Shown here in pieces: positions 61,552 to 64,000 of a stretch of 64,000 nt of DNA; within the stretch, counting starts at the first letter, position 1, and each line of letters starts with the position of its first letter. This stretch comes from UBA10518 sp022837185. GTDB taxonomy: Bacteria; Desulfobacterota; Desulfobulbia; Desulfobulbales; Desulfobulbaceae. The notes under the pieces were generated by a model that searched no databases, was not told the DNA's origin, and saw only the letters and a list, made by a program, of their open reading frames with translations. Location of the stretch: assembly GCA_034007705.1 (NCBI GenBank), contig JAVEQK010000001.1, positions 221,054-285,053 on the forward strand, written 5' to 3'. The position numbers were made by a program, and so were the translations under genes.

Positions 61552-63822
61552 GTGCGCAAGAGTTTTTTCATAACGGCCTTCCTGATTGCCGCGGCGCTGG
61601 GATCACTGCTTTTCCTGGCATTTAACCAGTTTCAGCTGTACGGCCGCCACGAGGAGATCATCTCTCGAACGGAAAAACTGATTTTTCAATATTCCACCAT
61701 ACGCGAACAGATCATAGAAGACATCGTCACCGGGCGGCTCGACCAGTTGGCCGGTATTTCCTCCGCCGTTGAGGAACTCCACAACAACATCATCAAGATC
61801 CTCGACAACCGGCTCATTCCGGCGGAGTACAAGTTTTCCTTCATGCAGCAGATCGACCTGCCCGGCCTCATTCTCCTGCTGCGCAGGACCGCGGCCGAAA
61901 AGGAAGACCCCAATCTGATTCGCCTCATCAACGCCGAGACCCGGATCATCGGCGAACGGTTCACCCTCCTGGAGAGGCTGATTCTGGGCTACGCCAAACA
62001 GAAGCTGGTGGACTTCCAGATGGTGATCATCGGGACCCTGGCCCTGGTGGTCTTCCTGGTGACGACCCTGATGGTGATCACGTACCGCTTTCTGATCCTG
62101 CCGGTGATAAATATTTCAGACCAGTCGGAGCAGGTCCGCCAGGGGCGGCAGGACAGAATTTACAAGCCCGGCGGCTGGCAGGAGGTTGAGAATCTCTCCG
62201 ACAAGATGAACGGCCTGCTGCATGACATGAAGCAGGCAAGGGCGTCCGCGGAACGCTATGAAGCACTGGTAAGCTGCGCGCGCTATGTCGTCTGGAAAAT
62301 GCAGCCCGTCAAGGGACCGGAGGAATTGTTCCAGACGGCGTGCCGCTCACTGCTGCACAATCCGGATTTCATCCTGGCGTGGGTGGGTGTCCGGGACGCG
62401 GAAGGAGAGGGGATAACGCCGGTCGCGGCGGACGGCTCGTCCACCATGACGGGCGAGGAGTGCCAGGAGTGCTTCGGTGCCTTGCTGGCAGCGCAGGAGG
62501 GAGAGTCCGATCCCATCGCCAAGGCCCTGCAGTCCGGCGAGATTTTCATCCGGAGGGATATCCTGGCCAAGGCTCCCAAAGGGCCGTTCAAGAACACCCC
62601 CCTGGCTTCCGGAAAGGTGGACAGCATTTCCGTGCCCATAGCCATTGAAAACAAGGTGTACGGGGTGTTGACGGTGTACGTCATGGCCCGCCAGGGCGAC
62701 ATTGAAGAGGAATCGCAGCTGCTCTGCGAAGTCGCCGGACTGATGGCCGCGAAAATACGCCTGTTCGATATCAGGAACAAATTTGAACTGGAAAAAACCG
62801 TCAAGAACCTGATCGGCGAGAAGAGCAATATTCTCGTCTTTGTCCTCAACAGGGAGGGGAAGATCGTCAGTGCCGAGACCTTCCTGTCCGATTCGGAGTT
62901 GGCCGCGGCCGCCGGCAAGTGGATAGGCGCCTCCGTTGATGAAATAGTGCGGCCTGAGAGTGAATCTGAAAGAGTGGTGCTCATGAATTGCCTCGCCAGG
63001 GCTGACCGGTATGATTTCCAGGCGGGACTCGCCGGGTTCGACGGCACCTTTTCTGCGATACTGGCCCCGACCGAGCTTTTTCCGGCTGATGACGTACATC
63101 TCCTTCTTGTTCTGCTCCCACCCCAGAAAAACATACTGATTCAGCCGGAAAATTTTCAGGTGGCCTATTCCGCGGCAATCGGCCAGTTCGCCAGCACCAT
63201 CGCCCATGAGATAACCGACGTGAGCAACGGCATCATCAATTACGCCCAGATGCTGTGCGACGAGATCGGCGGCGAAGCGCAGAGCGAAAGAAGAAAGCAC
63301 CTCAACCGGATCATCGCCGGCGGGGAAAAGGTGGCGGCGGTGGTGGAACCCCTGCTCGTCGACCCCCAGGACATGGAATATTCCAAGGACAGCGACCTGG
63401 TCCGGAAAATTTTTGATGATGTGTTCATGCTGGCCGGCCATCATCTCCGCCGGGACGGCATAAAGGTGAAACTCGACGTGCAGCCTGCCTCCCTGCAGTA
63501 CCGGCGCCACCACCTGCAGCTGCTCCTGCTGACCCTGCTCAACCACCTGCGCGAGGTGCTCAACAGGTACTATCCCCAGAAAGACCCCGCCAAGGTGCTT
63601 GATTTTACCGTTTTGGGAGCGGAGGAGGGACAAGGGGAAATGATCCGGATCAGCGTGATGCTGACCGGCAGCGAGAGCGACTATGGCCGGGAGAGCGCCT
63701 CGCCCGAGCATCCCGCCGGCTTGTGGCTGACCAGGGAACTGGCCAGAAACCTGGGCGGGGAAATGAACTTTGCTCCGGCCGGAGCGGACCGGATCAGGGT
63801 GGAACTGATTTTACCCGTCTGA
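61552..63822 (+). CDS. Sensor kinase homologue with degenerate ATP-binding domain
   Basis: The 756-aa product (GTG start after GGAGCGGAG) has membrane segments at about 4-24 and 161-184, a helical periplasmic domain between, a HAMP-like region, a GAF domain (about 245-410) and a PAS-like part. The phospho-acceptor region IAHEITDVSNGIINYAQ (H552) resembles the other two kinases, but the ATPase domain has lost its motifs: N-box Asn replaced in LLNHLREVLN, and no DxGxGI; only a weak GLWLTRELARNLGG at the G2 place. Probably a pseudokinase or phosphotransfer/phosphatase-type regulator of the same pathway. Confidence 0.78.
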   Translation: MRKSFFITAFLIAAALGSLLFLAFNQFQLYGRHEEIISRTEKLIFQYSTIREQIIEDIVTGRLDQLAGISSAVEELHNNIIKILDNRLIPAEYKFSFMQQIDLPGLILLLRRTAAEKEDPNLIRLINAETRIIGERFTLLERLILGYAKQKLVDFQMVIIGTLALVVFLVTTLMVITYRFLILPVINISDQSEQVRQGRQDRIYKPGGWQEVENLSDKMNGLLHDMKQARASAERYEALVSCARYVVWKMQPVKGPEELFQTACRSLLHNPDFILAWVGVRDAEGEGITPVAADGSSTMTGEECQECFGALLAAQEGESDPIAKALQSGEIFIRRDILAKAPKGPFKNTPLASGKVDSISVPIAIENKVYGVLTVYVMARQGDIEEESQLLCEVAGLMAAKIRLFDIRNKFELEKTVKNLIGEKSNILVFVLNREGKIVSAETFLSDSELAAAAGKWIGASVDEIVRPESESERVVLMNCLARADRYDFQAGLAGFDGTFSAILAPTELFPADDVHLLLVLLPPQKNILIQPENFQVAYSAAIGQFASTIAHEITDVSNGIINYAQMLCDEIGGEAQSERRKHLNRIIAGGEKVAAVVEPLLVDPQDMEYSKDSDLVRKIFDDVFMLAGHHLRRDGIKVKLDVQPASLQYRRHHLQLLLLTLLNHLREVLNRYYPQKDPAKVLDFTVLGAEEGQGEMIRISVMLTGSESDYGRESASPEHPAGLWLTRELARNLGGEMNFAPAGADRIRVELILPV

Positions 63823-63832
63823 AAGCTGCAAG

Positions 63833-63961
63833 AAAACTTGCAATATCACCTGCCTTCGTATAAATAGATGTACCATTTCGCGATGCGGCCATTGTTGCGC
63901 ATTGCCAACAACCAACCGCAAGGCCGGGACCAAAATCAACAGGGCCCCGGTGCCAGTGAGC
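63833..63961 (+). promoter_or_regulatory. Gap with possible tRNA promoter
   Basis: TTGCAA (63838-63843) and TATAAA (63859-63864) are 15 bases apart, a suboptimal spacing. A small TGCAAG-AAAA-CTTGCA hairpin at 63827-63842 overlaps it. Confidence 0.3.
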
Positions 63962-64000
63962 GCCCTCGTAGCTCAGGGGATAGAGCACAGGATTCCTAAT
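63962..64000 (+). tRNA. tRNA-Arg (CCT), 5' part, cut by window end
   Basis: GCCCTCG acceptor arm, TA at positions 8-9, D arm GCTC...GAGC, and an anticodon loop TTCCTAA giving anticodon CCT for arginine AGG codons. The 3' half is outside the window. Confidence 0.85.

Noticed and set aside
63827..63842. Terminator after the last sensor gene
   Set aside because: Six-base stem with AAAA loop is present but no T-tract follows.

Overview
The window is a continuous stretch of a GC-rich bacterial chromosome, most probably from a sulfur-metabolising Desulfobacterota (deltaproteobacterial) organism. This is inferred from three things: the fused str-S10-spc-alpha ribosomal array, the rpsB-to-relA order, and a class III-type multiheme cytochrome c / HybA-like / NrfD-like membrane complex controlled by sigma-54. 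No species assignment is possible from sequence reading alone.

Layout. 1-19.9 kb: end of rpoC, a strong promoter, then rpsL-rpsG-fusA-tuf, the S10 genes, spc genes, secY-map, a second promoter, infA-rpmJ-rpsM-rpsK-rpsD-rpoA-rplQ and a strong terminator. 19.9-34.9 kb: a YkgJ-type cysteine-cluster protein, then rpsB-tsf-pyrH-frr-uppS-cdsA-dxr-rseP-tsaB-ispG-proS-relA (translation, envelope lipid and isoprenoid synthesis, stringent response), a zinc-ribbon/Smr-like protein, a secreted FKBP isomerase and a tiny Cys/Lys-rich protein. 35.2-41.6 kb, minus strand: a two-gene YeeE/YedE transporter plus a two-RCK potassium channel under one promoter, and lptG coupled to three genes (unknown Cys-rich protein, HgdC-like ASKHA activase, DUF362 protein). 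41.8-47.5 kb, plus strand: a RACE-like ASKHA protein without its ferredoxin domain, a structured terminator-ended leader RNA before a DHH phosphoesterase, and a tandem GlgD-like/GlgC pair.

47.6-63.8 kb is the most interesting part and looks like one regulatory-respiratory system. It opens with a heme-c sensor kinase (Tll0287-like domain with CxxCH), a cytoplasmic kinase with Cys-rich PAS domains, and a receiver-PAS-AAA+-Fis sigma-54 activator. Directly after the activator gene lie two tandem 1007-bp-spaced copies of a module encoding two tiny membrane proteins (77 and 101 aa). Each copy has a -24/-12 promoter and an upstream 50-bp element with inverted-repeat sites. After ftsH, a related site cluster and a third -24/-12 promoter precede an operon for a five-heme cytochrome c, a four-cluster ferredoxin with a Tat signal and an NrfD/HybB-type quinone-interacting membrane protein. 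A third sensor-kinase homologue follows, with a degenerate ATP-binding domain. I infer that the kinases and activator control both the duplicated small membrane proteins and the electron-transfer complex.

The window ends inside a tRNA-Arg gene. All calls come from reading the sequence; no database search was run.
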